A stretch of 64,000 bases of DNA. Origin: Canna indica (lineage: Eukaryota; Streptophyta; Magnoliopsida; Zingiberales; Cannaceae). A model generated the notes under the pieces. It did no database searches. It was not told where the DNA came from and was given only the letters and a program-made list of their open reading frames with translations. This document shows positions 50,255-62,619 of this stretch, piece after piece. How positions within the stretch are numbered: the stretch's first letter is position 1; each line of letters begins with the position of its first letter. The position numbers and the translations under genes are program-made. The stretch covers positions 49,016,501-49,080,500 of the forward strand of contig CP136890.1 of the NCBI GenBank assembly GCA_034359265.1, in the 5' to 3' direction.

Positions 50255-52847
50255 TCAACGAAGACGACTGATTGAATTTCGGGGTATCGGCTCGAAACGC
50301 CCAGCAATCTGAGTCCCGAGCGACTCCAGAACATTCACTGTGATGGGAGAAGTTGTTAATCGAGTTATTTTTGACAGACTAATGCAAAGAATTGCAAGAT
50401 TTTTCGAATAGAATCTTGAACGAAGCCGACTGATTGAACTTCGGGGTATCAGCTCGAAACGCACAGCAATCTGAGTTCCGAGCGACTCCAGAACATTCAC
50501 TGTGATGGGAGAAGTTGTTAATCGAGTTATTTTTGACAGACTAATGCAAAGAATTGCAAGATTTTTCGAATAGAATCTTGAAGGAAGCCGACTGATTGAA
50601 CTTCGGGGTATCAGCTCGAAACGCACAGCAATCTGAGTCCCGAGCGACTCCAGAACATTCACTGTGATGGGATAAGTTGTTAATGGAGTTATTTTTGATA
50701 GACTAATGCATTGAATTACACGGTTTTTCGAACAAAATACTGAACGAAGCCGACTGATTGAACTTCGGTGTATCAGCTCGAAACGCCCGGCAATCTGAGT
50801 CCCGAGCGACTCTAGAACATTCACTGTGATGGGAGAAGTTGTTAATCGAGTTATTTTTGACAGACTAATACAAAGAATTACTCGCTTTTTCGAACAGAAT
50901 GCTGAACGAAGCCGACTGATTGAACTTCGGGGTATCGGCTCGAAACGCACAGCAATCTGAGTCCCGAGCGACTCCAGAACATTCACTGTGATGGGAGAAG
51001 TTGTTAATCGAGTTATTTTTGACAGACTAATGCAAAGAATTACTCGCTTTTTCGAACAGAATGCTGAACGAAGCCGACTGATTGAACTTCGGGGTATCGG
51101 CTCGAAACGCACAGCAATCTGAGTCCCGAGCGACCCCAGAACATTCACTGTGATGGAAGAAGTTGTTAATCGAGTTATTTTTGACAGACTAATGCAAAGA
51201 ATTGCAAGATTTTTCGAATAGAATCTTCAACGAAGACGACTGATTGAATTTCGGGGTATCGGCTCGAAACGCCCAGCAATCTGAGTCCCGAGCGACTCCA
51301 GAACATTCACTGTGATGGGAGAAGTTGTTAATGGAGTTATTTTTGATAGACTAATGCATTGAATTACACGGTTTTTCGAACAAAATGCTGAACGAAGCCG
51401 ACTGATTGAACTTCGGGGTATCAGCTCGAAACGCCCGGCAATCTGAGTCCCGAGCGACTCTAGAACATTCACTGTGATGGGAGAAGTTGTTAATCGAGTT
51501 ATTTTTGACAGACTAATGCAAAGAATTGCAAGATTTTTTGAATAGAATCTTCAACGAAGACGACTGATTGAATTTCGGGGTATCGGCTCGAAACGCCCAG
51601 CAATCTGAGTCCCGAGCGACTCTAGAACATTCACTGTGATGGGAGAAGTTGTTAATCGAGTTATTTTTGACAGACTAATGCAAAGAATTGCAAGATTTTT
51701 TGAATAGAATCTTCAACGAAGACGACTGATTGAATTTCGGGGTATCGGCTCGAAACGCCCAGCAATCTGAGTCCCGAGCGACTCCAGAACATTCACTGTG
51801 ATGGGAGAAGTTGTTAATCGAGTTACTTTTGATAGACTAATGCAAAGAATTGCAAGATTTTTTGAATAGAATCTTGAACGAAGCCGACTGATTGAACTTC
51901 GGGGGTATCGGCTCGAAACGCCCAGCAATCTGAGTCCCGAGCGACTCCAGAACATTAACTGTGATGGGAGAAGTTGTTAATCGAGTTATTTTTGACAGAC
52001 TAATGCAATGAATTGCAAGATTTTTCGAATAAAATCTTGAACGAAGCCAACTGATTGAACTTCGGGGTATCGGCTCGAAACGCCCAGCAATCTGAGTCCC
52101 GAGCGACTCCAGAACATTCACTGTGATGGGAGAAGTTGTTAATGGAGTTATTTTTGATAGACTAATGCATTGAATTACACGGTTTTTCGAACAAAATGCT
52201 GAACGAAGCCGACTGATTGAACTTCGGTGTATCAGCTCGAAACGCCCGGCAATCTGAGTCCCGAGCGACTCTAGAACATTCACTGTGATGGGAGAAGTTA
52301 TTAATCGAGTTATTTTTGACAGACTAATGCAAAGAATTACTCGCTTTTTCGAACAGAATGCTGAACGAAGCCGACTTATTGAACTTCGGGGTATCGGCAC
52401 GAAACGCACAGCAATATGAGTCCCGAGCGACTCCAGAACATTCACTGTGATGGGAGAAGTTGTTAATCGAGTTATTTTTGACAGACTAATGCAAAGAATT
52501 ACTTGCTTTTTCGAACAGAATGCTGAACGAAGCCGACTGATTGAACTTCGGGGTATCGGCTCGAAACGCCCAGCAATCTGAGTCCCGAGCGACTCCAGAA
52601 CATTCACTGTGATGGGAGAAGTTGTTAATGGAGTTATTTTTGATAGACTAATGCATTGAATTACACGGTTTTTCGAACAAAATGCTGAACCAAGCCGACT
52701 GATTGAACTTCGGGGTATCAGCTCGAAACGCCCGGCAATCTGAGTCCCGAGCGACTCTAGAACATTCACTGTGATGGGAGAAGTTGTTAATCGAGTTATT
52801 TTTGACAGACTAATGCAAAGAATTGCAAGATTTTTTGAATAGAATCT
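50255..52847. repeat. 16-mer HOR (2593 bp), copy 2
   Basis: Directly follows copy 1 in tandem and has the same order and markers: GATAAGTTG at about 50672, GGCACGAAACG at about 52396, GAACCAAGCC at about 52687. Copy-specific changes are CTTGAAGGAAGCC (about 50580), GCGACCCCAGAAC (about 51132) and GATGGAAGAAG (about 51153). Confidence 0.9.
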
Positions 52848-55439
52848 TCAACGAAGACGACTGATTGAATTTCGGGGTATCGGCTCGAAACGCCCAGCAA
52901 TCTGAGTCCCGAGCGACTCCAGAACATTCACTGTGATGGGAGAAGTTGTTAATCGAGTTACTTTTGATAGACTAATGCAAAGAATTGCAAGATTTTTTGA
53001 ATAGAATCTTGAACGAAGCCGACTGATTGAACTTCGGGGTATCGGCTCGAAACGCCCAGCAATCTGAGTCCCGAGCGACTCCAGAACATTAACTGTGATG
53101 GGAGAAGTTGTTAATCGAGTTATTTTTGACAGACTAATGCAATGAATTGCAAGATTTTTCGAATAAAATCTTGAACGAAGCCAACTGATTGAACTTCGGG
53201 GTATCGGCTCGAAACGCCCAGCAATCTGAGTCCCGAGCGACTCCAGAACATTCACTGTGATGGGAGAAGTTGTTAATGGAGTTATTTTTGATAGACTAAT
53301 GCATTGAATTACACGGTTTTTCGAACAAAATGCTGAACGAAGCCGACTGATTGAACTTCGGGGTATCAGCTCGAAACGCCCGGCAATCTGAGTCCCGAGC
53401 GACTCTAGAACATTCACTGTGATGGGAGAAGTTGTTAATCGAGTTATTTTTGACAGACTAATGCAAAGAATTGCAAGATTTTTTGAATAGAATCTTGAAC
53501 GAAGACGACTGATTGAATTTCGGGGTATCGGCTCGAAACGCCCAGCAATCTGAGTCCCGAGCCACTCCAGAACATTCACTGTGATGGGAGAAGTTGTTAA
53601 TCGAGTTACTTTTGATAGACTAATGCAAAGAATTGCAAGATTTTTTGAATAGAATCTTGAACGAAGCCGACTGATTGAACTTCGGGGTATCGACTCGAAA
53701 CGCCCAGCAATCTGAGTCCCGAGCGACTCCAGAACATTCACTGTGATGGGAGAAGTTGTTAATCGAGTTATTTTTGACAGACTAATGCAAAGAATTACTC
53801 GCTTTTTCGAACAGAATGCTGAACGAAGCCGACTGATTGAACTTCGGGGTATCGGCTCGAAACGCCCAGCAATTTGAGTCCCGAGCGACTCCAGAACATT
53901 CACTGTGATGGGAGAAGTTGTTAATCGAGTTATTTTTGACAGACTAATGCAAAGAATTACTCGCTTTTTCGAACAGAATGCTGAACGAAGCCGACTTATT
54001 GAACTTCGGGGTATCGGCTCGAAACGCACAGCAATATGAGTCCCGAGCGACTCCAGAACATTCACTGTGATGGGAGAAGTTGTTAATCGAGTTATTTTTG
54101 ACAGACTAATGCAAAGAATTACTCGCTTTTTCGAACAGAATGCTGAACGAAGCCGACTGATTGAACTTCGGGGTATCGGCTCGAAACGCCCAGCAATTTG
54201 AGTCCCGAGCGACTCCAGAACATTCACTGTGATGGGAGAAGTTGTTAATCGAGTTATTTTTGACAGACTAATGCAAAGAATTACTCGCTTTTTCGAACAG
54301 AATGCTGAACGAAGCCGACTTATTGAACTTCGGGGTATCGGCTCGAAACGCACAGCAATATGAGTCCCGAGCGACTCCAGAACATTCACTGTGATGGGAG
54401 AAGTTGTTAATCGAGTTATTTTTGACAGACTAATGCAAAGAATTACTCGCTTTTTCGAACAGAATCTTGAACGAAGCTGACTGATTGAACTTCGGGGTAT
54501 CGGCTCGAAACGCACAGCAATCTGAGTCCCGAGCGACTCCAGAACATTCACTGTGATGGGAGAAGTTGTTAATGGAGTTATTTTTGACAGACTAATGCAA
54601 AGAATTGCAAGATTTTTCGAATAGAATCTTGAACGAAGCCGACTGATTGAACTTCGGGGTATCGGCTCGAAACGCACAGCAATTTGAGTCCCGAGCGACT
54701 CCAGAACATTCACTGTGATGGGAGAAGTTGTTAATCGAGTTTTTTTTGACAGACTAATGCAAAGAATTGCAAGATTTTTCGAACAGAATGCTGAACGAAG
54801 CCGACTGAATGAACTTCGGGGTATCGGCTCGAAACGCCCAGCAATTTGAGTCCCGAGCGACTCCAGAACATTCACTGTGATGGGAGAAGTTGTTAATCGA
54901 GTTATTTTTGACAGACTAATGCAAAGAATTGCAAGATTTTTCGAATAGAATCTTGAACGAAGCCGACTGATTGAACTTCGGGGTATCGGCTCGAAACGCA
55001 CAGCAATCTGAGTCCCGAGCGACTCCAGAACATTCACTGTGATGGGAGAAGTTGTTAATGGAGTTATTTTTGATAGACTAATGCATTGAATTACACGGTT
55101 TTTCGAACAAAATGCTGAACGAAGCCGACTGATTGAACTTCGGGGTATCAGCTCGAAACGCCCGGCAATCTGAGTCCCGAGCGACTCTAGAACATTCACT
55201 GTGATGGGAGAAGTTGTTAATCGAGTTATTTTTGACAGACTAATGCAAAGAATTGCAAGATTTTTCGAATAAAATCTTGAACGAAGCCGACTGATTGAAC
55301 TTCGGGGTATGGACTCGAAACGCCCAGCAATCTGAGTCCCGAGCGACTCCAGAACATTCACTGTGATGGGAGAAGTTGTTAATCGAGTTATTTTTGACAG
55401 ACTAATGCAAAGAATTGCAAGATTTTTCGAATAGAATCT
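52848..55439. repeat. Interposed 16-monomer segment (2592 bp)
   Basis: This segment is also 16 monomers but has no 163-bp monomer and a different order. It lies between 16-mer copies 2 and 3. Its distal part (about 54378-55439) matches 46600-47661 at 7778 bp offset, including CGAAGCTGAC and the eight-T run. The middle has repeated pairs of ACTCGC monomers with CCGACTTATTG and CAATATGAG alternating with CAATTTGAG (about 53790-54370), a local 324-bp dimer pattern. Confidence 0.8.
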
Positions 55440-58032
55440 TCAACGAAGACGACTGATTGAATTTCGGGGTATCGGCTCGAAACGCCCAGCAATCTGAGTC
55501 CCGAGCGACTCCAGAACATTCACTGTGATGGGAGAAGTTGTTAATCGAGTTATTTTTGACAGACTAATGCAAAGAATTGCAAGATTTTTCGAATAGAATC
55601 TTGAACGAAGCCGACTGATTGAACTTCGGGGTATCAGCTCGAAACGCACAGCAATCTGAGTTCCGAGCGACTCCAGAACATTCACTGTGATGGGAGAAGT
55701 TGTTAATCGAGTTATTTTTGACAGACTAATGCAAAGAATTGCAAGATTTTTCGAATAGAATCTTGAACGAAGCCGACTGATTGAACTTCGGGGTATCAGC
55801 TCGAAACGCACAGCAATCTGAGTCCCGAGCGACTCCAGAACATTCACTGTGATGGGATAAGTTGTTAATGGAGTTATTTTTGATAGACTAATGCATTGAA
55901 TTACACGGTTTTTCGAACAAAATACTGAACGAAGCCGACTGATTGAACTTCGGTGTATCAGCTCGAAACGCCCGGCAATCTGAGTCCCGAGCGACTCTAG
56001 AACATTCACTGTGATGGGAGAAGTTGTTAATCGAGTTATTTTTGACAGACTAATACAAAGAATTACTCGCTTTTTCGAACAGAATGCTGAACGAAGCCGA
56101 CTGATTGAACTTCGGGGTATCGGCTCGAAACGCACAGCAATCTGAGTCCCGAGCGACTCCAGAACATTCACTGTGATGGGAGAAGTTGTTAATCGAGTTA
56201 TTTTTGACAGACTAATGCAAAGAATTACTCGCTTTTTCGAACAGAATGCTGAACGAAGCCGACTGATTGAACTTCGGGGTATCGGCTCGAAACGCCAAGC
56301 AATCTGAGTCCCGAGCGACTCCAGAACATTCACTGTGATGGGAGAAGTTGTTAATCGAGTTATTTTTGACAGACTAATGCAAAGAATTGCAAGATTTTTC
56401 GAATAGAATCTTCAACGAAGACGACTGATTGAATTTCGGGGTATCGGCTCGAAACGCCCAGCAATCTGAGTCCCGAGCGACTCCAGAACATTCACTGTGA
56501 TGGGAGAAGTTGTTAATGGAGTTATTTTTGATAGACTAATGCATTGAATTACACGGTTTTTCGAACAAAATGCTGAACGAAGCCGACTGATTGAACTTCG
56601 GGGTATCAGCTCGAAACGCCCGGCAATCTGAGTCCCGAGCGACTCTAGAACATTCACTGTGATGGGAGAAGTTGTTAATCGAGTTATTTTTGACAGACTA
56701 ATGCAAAGAATTGCAAGATTTTTTGAATAGAATCTTCAACGAAGACGACTGATTGAATTTCGGGGTATCGGCTCGAAACGCCCAGCAATCTGAGTCCCGA
56801 GCGACTCTAGAACATTCACTGTGATGGGAGAAGTTGTTAATCGAGTTATTTTTGACAGACTAATGCAAAGAATTGCAAGATTTTTTGAATAGAATCTTCA
56901 ACGAAGACGACTGATTGAATTTCGGGGTATCGGCTCGAAACGCCCAGCAATCTGAGTCCCGAGCGACTCCAGAACATTCACTGTGATGGGAGAAGTTGTT
57001 AATCGAGTTACTTTTGATAGACTAATGCAAAGAATTGCAAGATTTTTTGAATAGAATCTTGAACGAAGCCGACTGATTGAACTTCGGGGGTATCGGCTCG
57101 AAACGCCCAGCAATCTGAGTCCCGAGCGACTCCAGAACATTAACTGTGATGGGAGAAGTTGTTAATCGAGTTATTTTTGACAGACTAATGCAATGAATTG
57201 CAAGATTTTTCGAATAAAATCTTGAACGAAGCCAACTGATTGAACTTCGGGGTATCGGCTCGAAACGCCCAGCAATCTGAGTCCCGAGCGACTCCAGAAC
57301 ATTCACTGTGATGGGAGAAGTTGTTAATGGAGTTATTTTTGATAGACTAATGCATTGAATTACACGGTTTTTCGAACAAAATGCTGAACGAAGCCGACTG
57401 ATTGAACTTCGGTGTATCAGCTCGAAACGCCCGGCAATCTGAGTCCCGAGCGACTCTAGAACATTCACTGTGATGGGAGAAGTTATTAATCGAGTTATTT
57501 TTGACAGACTAATGCAAAGAATTACTCGCTTTTTCGAACAGAATGCTGAACGAAGCCGACTTATTGAACTTCGGGGTATCGGCACGAAACGCACAGCAAT
57601 ATGAGTCCCGAGCGACTCCAGAACATTCACTGTGATGGGAGAAGTTGTTAATCGAGTTATTTTTGACAGACTAATGCAAAGAATTACTTGCTTTTTCGAA
57701 CAGAATGCTGAACGAAGCCGACTGATTGAACTTCGGGGTATCGGCTCGAAACGCCCAGCAATCTGAGTCCCGAGCGACTCCAGAACATTCACTGTGATGG
57801 GAGAAGTTGTTAATGGAGTTATTTTTGATAGACTAATGCATTGAATTACACGGTTTTTCGAACAAAATGCTGAACCAAGCCGACTGATTGAACTTCGGGG
57901 TATCAGCTCGAAACGCCCCGCAATCTGAGTCCCGAGCGACTCTAGAACATTCACTGTGATGGGAGAAGTTGTTAATCGAGTTATTTTTGACAGACTAATG
58001 CAAAGAATTGCAAGATTTTTTGAATAGAATCT
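55440..58032. repeat. 16-mer HOR (2593 bp), copy 3
   Basis: Same order as 47662-50254 with all its markers: GATAAGTTG at about 55857, GGCACGAAACG at about 57581, GAACCAAGCC at about 57872. It shares GCCAAGCAATC (about 56296) with copy 1 rather than copy 2. Together with the interposed segment's distal part, about 46600-50254 and 54378-58032 form a 3.65-kb duplication at 7778 bp offset. Confidence 0.9.
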
Positions 58033-61000
58033 TCAACGAAGACGACTGATTGAATTTCGGGGTATCGGCTCGAAACGCCCAGCAATCTGAGTCCCGAGCG
58101 ACTCCAGAACATTCACTGTGATGGGAGAAGTTGTTAATCGAGTTACTTTTGATAGACTAATGCAAAGAATTGCAAGATTTTTTGAATAGAATCTTGAACG
58201 AAGCCGACTGATTGAACTTCGGGGGTATCGGCTCGAAACGCCCAGCAATCTGAGTCCCGAGCGACTCCAGAACATTAACTGTGATGGGAGAAGTTGTTAA
58301 TCGAGTTATTTTTGACAGACTAATGCAATGAATTGCAAGATTTTTCGAATAAAATCTTGAACGAAGCCAACTGATTGAACTTCGGGGTATCGGCTCGAAA
58401 CGCCCAGCAATCTGAGTCCCGAGCGACTCCAGAACATTCACTGTGATGGGAGAAGTTGTTAATGGAGTTATTTTTGATAGACTAATGCATTGAATTACAC
58501 GGTTTTTCGAACAAAATGCTGAACGAAGCCGACTGATTGAACTTCGGGGTATCAGCTCGAAACGCCCGGCAATCTGAGTCCCGAGCGACTCTAGAACATT
58601 CACTGTGATGGGAGAAGTTGTTAATCGAGTTATTTTTGACAGACTAATGCAAAGAATTGCAAGATTTTTTGAATAGAATCTTGAACGAAGACGACTGATT
58701 GAATTTCGGGGTATCGGCTCGAAACGCCCAGCAATCTGAGTCCCGAGCCACTCCAGAACATTCACTGTGATGGGAGAAGTTGTTAATCGAGTTACTTTTG
58801 ATAGACTAATGCAAAGAATTGCAAGATTTTTTGAATAGAATCTTGAACGAAGCCGACTGATTGAACTTCGGGGTATCGACTTGAAACGCCCAGCAATCTG
58901 AGTCCCGAGCGACTCCAGAACATTCACTGTGATGGGAGAAGTTGTTAATCGAGTTATTTTTGACAGACTAATGCAAAGAATTACTCGCTTTTTCGAACAG
59001 AATGCTGAACGAAGCCGACTGATTGAACTTCGGGGTATCGGCTCGAAACGCCCAGCAATTTGAGTCCCGAGCGACTCCAGAACATTCACTGTGATGGGAG
59101 AAGTTGTTAATCGAGTTATTTTTGACAGACTAATGCAAAGAATTACTCGCTTTTTCGAACAGAATGCTGAACGAAGCCGACTTATTGAACTTCGGGGTAT
59201 CGGCTCGAAACGCACAGCAATATGAGTCCCGAGCGACTCCAGAACATTCACTGTGATGGGAGAAGTTGTTAATGGAGTTATTTTTGATAGACTAATGCAT
59301 TGAATTACACGGTTTTTCGAACAAAATGCTGAACCAAGCCGACTGATTGAACTTCGGGGTATCAGCTCGAAACGCCCGGCAATCTGAGTCCCGAGCGACT
59401 CTAGAACATTCACTGTGATGGGAGAAGTTGTTAATCGAGTTATTTTTGACAGACTAATGCAAAGAATTGCAAGATTTTTTGAATAGAATCTTGAACGAAG
59501 ACGACTGATTGAATTTCGGGGTATCGGCTCGAAACGCCCAGCAATCTGAGTCCCGAGCGACTCCAGAACATTCACTGTGATGGGAGAAGTTGTAAATCGA
59601 GTTACTTTTGATAGACTAATGCAAAGAATTGCAAGATTTTTTGAATAGAATCTTGAACGAAGCCGACTGATTGAACTTCGGGGGTATCGGCTCGAAACGC
59701 CCAGCAATCTGAGTCCCGAGCGACTCCAGAACATTAACTGTGATGGGAGAAGTTGTTAATCGAGTTATTTTTGACAGACTAATGCAATGAATTGCAAGAT
59801 TTTTCGAATAAAATCTTGAACGAAGCCAACTGGTTGAACTTCGGGGTATCGGCTCGAAACGCCCAGCAATCTGAGTCCCGAGCGACTCCAGAACATTCAC
59901 TGTGATGGGAGAAGTTGTTAATGGAGTTATTTTTGATAGACTAATGCATTGAATTACACGGTTTTTCGAACAAAATGCTGAACGAAGCCGACTGATTGAA
60001 CTTCGGTGTATCAGCTCGAAACGCCCGGCAATCTGAGTCCCGAGCGACTCTAGAACATTCACTGTGATGGGAGAAGTTGTTAATCGAGTTATTTTTGACA
60101 GACTAATACAAAGAATTACTCGCTTTTTCGAACAGAATGCTGAACGAAGCCGACTGATTGAACTTCGGGGTATCGGCTCGAAACGCACAGCAATCTGAGT
60201 CCCGAGCGACTCCAGAACATTCACTGTGATGGGAGAAGTTGTTAATCGAGTTATTTTTGACAGACTAATGCAAAGAATTACTCGCTTTTTCGAACAGAAT
60301 GCTGAACGAAGCCGACTAATTGAACTTCGGGGTATCGGCTCGAAACGCCCAGCAATCTGAGTCCCGAGCGACTCCAGAACATTCACTGTGATGGGAGAAG
60401 TTGTTAATCGAGTTATTTTTGACAGACTAATGCAAAGAATTGCAAGATTTTTCGAATAGAATCTTGAACGAAGCCGACTGATTGAACTTCGGGGTATCGG
60501 CTCGAAACGCACAGCAATCTGAGTCCCGAGCGACTCCAGAACATTCACTGTGATGGGAGAAGTTGTTAATCGAGTTATTTTTGACAGACTAATGCAAAGA
60601 ATTACTCGCTTTTTCGAACAGAATGCTGAACGAAGCCGACTGATTGAACTTCGGGGTATCGGCTCGAAACGCACAGCAATCTGAGTCCCGAGCGACTCCA
60701 GAACATTCACTGTGATGGGAGAAGTTGTTAATCGAGTTATTTTTGACAGACTAATGCAAAGAATTACTCGCTTTTTCGAACAGAATCTTGAACGAAGCTG
60801 ACTGATTGAACTTCGGGGTATCGGCTCGAAACGCACAGCAATCTGAGTCCCGAGCGACTCCAGAACATTCACTGTGATGGGAGAAGTTGTTAATGGAGTT
60901 ATTTTTGACAGACTAATGCAAAGAATTGCAAGATTTTTCGAATAGAATCTTGAACGAAGCCGACTGATTGAACTTCGGGGTATCGGCTCGAAACGCACAG

Positions 61001-62619
61001 CAATCTGAGTCCCGAGCGACTCCAGAACATTCACTGTGATGGGAGAAGTTGTTAATCGAGTTTTTTTTGACAGACTAATGCAAAGAATTGCAAGATTTTT
61101 CGAACAGAATGCTGAACGAAGCCGACTGAATGAACTTCGGGGTATCGGCTCGAAACGCCCAGCAATTTGAGTCCCGAGCGACTCCAGAACATTCACTGTG
61201 ATGGGAGAAGTTGTTAATCGAGTTATTTTTGACAGACTAATGCAAAGAATTGCAAGATTTTTCGAATAGAATCTTGAACGAAGCCGACTGATTGAACTTC
61301 GGGGTATCGGCTCGAAACGCACAGCAATCTGAGTCCCGAGCGACTCCAGAACATTCACTGTGATGGGAGAAGTTGTTAATGGAGTTATTTTTGATAGACT
61401 AATGCATTGAATTACACGGTTTTTCGAACAAAATGCTGAACGAAGCCGACTGATTGAACTTCGGGGTATCAGCTCGAAACGCCCGGCAATCTGAGTCCCG
61501 AGCGACTCTAGAACATTCACTGTGATGGGAGAAGTTGTTAATCGAGTTATTTTTGACAGACTAATGCAAAGAATTGCAAGATTTTTCGAATAAAATCTTG
61601 AACGAAGCCGACTGATTGAACTTCGGGGTATGGACTCGAAACGCCCAGCAATCTGAGTCCCGAGCGACTCCAGAACATTCACTGTGATGGGAGAAGTTGT
61701 TAATCGAGTTATTTTTGACAGACTAATGCAAAGAATTGCAAGATTTTTCGAATAGAATCTTCAACGAAGACGACTGATTGAATTTCGGGGTATCGGCTCG
61801 AAACGCCCAGCAATCTGAGTCCCGAGCGACTCCAGAACATTCACTGTGATGGGAGAAGTTGTTAATCGAGTTATTTTTGACAGACTAATGCAAAGAATTG
61901 CAAGATTTTTCGAATAGAATCTTGAACGAAGCCGACTGATTGAACTTCGGGGTATCAGCTCGAAACGCACAGCAATCTGAGTCCCGAGCGACTCCAGAAC
62001 ATTCACTGTGATGGGAGAAGTTGTTAATCGAGTTATTTTTGACAGACTAATGCAAAGAATTGCAAGATTTTTCGAATAGAATCTTGAACGAAGCCGACTG
62101 ATTGAACTTCGGGGTATCAGCTCGAAACGCACAGCAATCTGAGTCCCGAGCGACTCCAGAACATTCACTGTGATGGGATAAGTTGTTAATGGAGTTATTT
62201 TTGATAGACTAATGCATTGAATTACACGGTTTTTCGAACAAAATACTGAACGAAGCCGACTGATTGAACTTCGGTGTATCAGCTCGAAACGCCCGGCAAT
62301 CTGAGTCCCGAGCGACTCTAGAACATTCACTGTGATGGGAGAAGTTGTTAATCGAGTTATTTTTGACAGACTAATACAAAGAATTACTCGCTTTTTCGAA
62401 CAGAATGCTGAACGAAGCCGACTGATTGAACTTCGGGGTATCGGCTCGAAACGCACAGCAATCTGAGTCCCGAGCGACTCCAGAACATTCACTGTGATGG
62501 GAGAAGTTGTTAATCGAGTTATTTTTGACAGACTAATGCAAAGAATTACTCGCTTTTTCGAACAGAATGCTGAACGAAGCCGACTGATTGAACTTCGGGG
62601 TATCGGCTCGAAACGCCCA
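58033..62619. repeat. Long HOR segment, distal copy (partner at about 43934-48520)
   Basis: From about 58157 this follows 44058-48520 at 14099 bp offset. Internal differences are clustered. About 58700-59330 has CGAGCCACTCC (58746), GGGTATCGACTTG and ACTCGC pairs that resemble 53560-54060 rather than the proximal copy. This suggests that part was converted from, or exchanged with, the interposed segment. G5-anchor insertions lie near 58220 and 59680. Confidence 0.8.

Noticed and set aside
52848..55361. Giant repetitive protein genes on the minus strand (837, 732, 688, 688, 566 and other codon lengths)
   Set aside because: All are the same 54-residue repeat. Boundaries are set by 1-bp insertions or point mutations inside ordinary satellite monomers, with no unique N- or C-terminal sequence and frequent frame shifts between adjacent frames.
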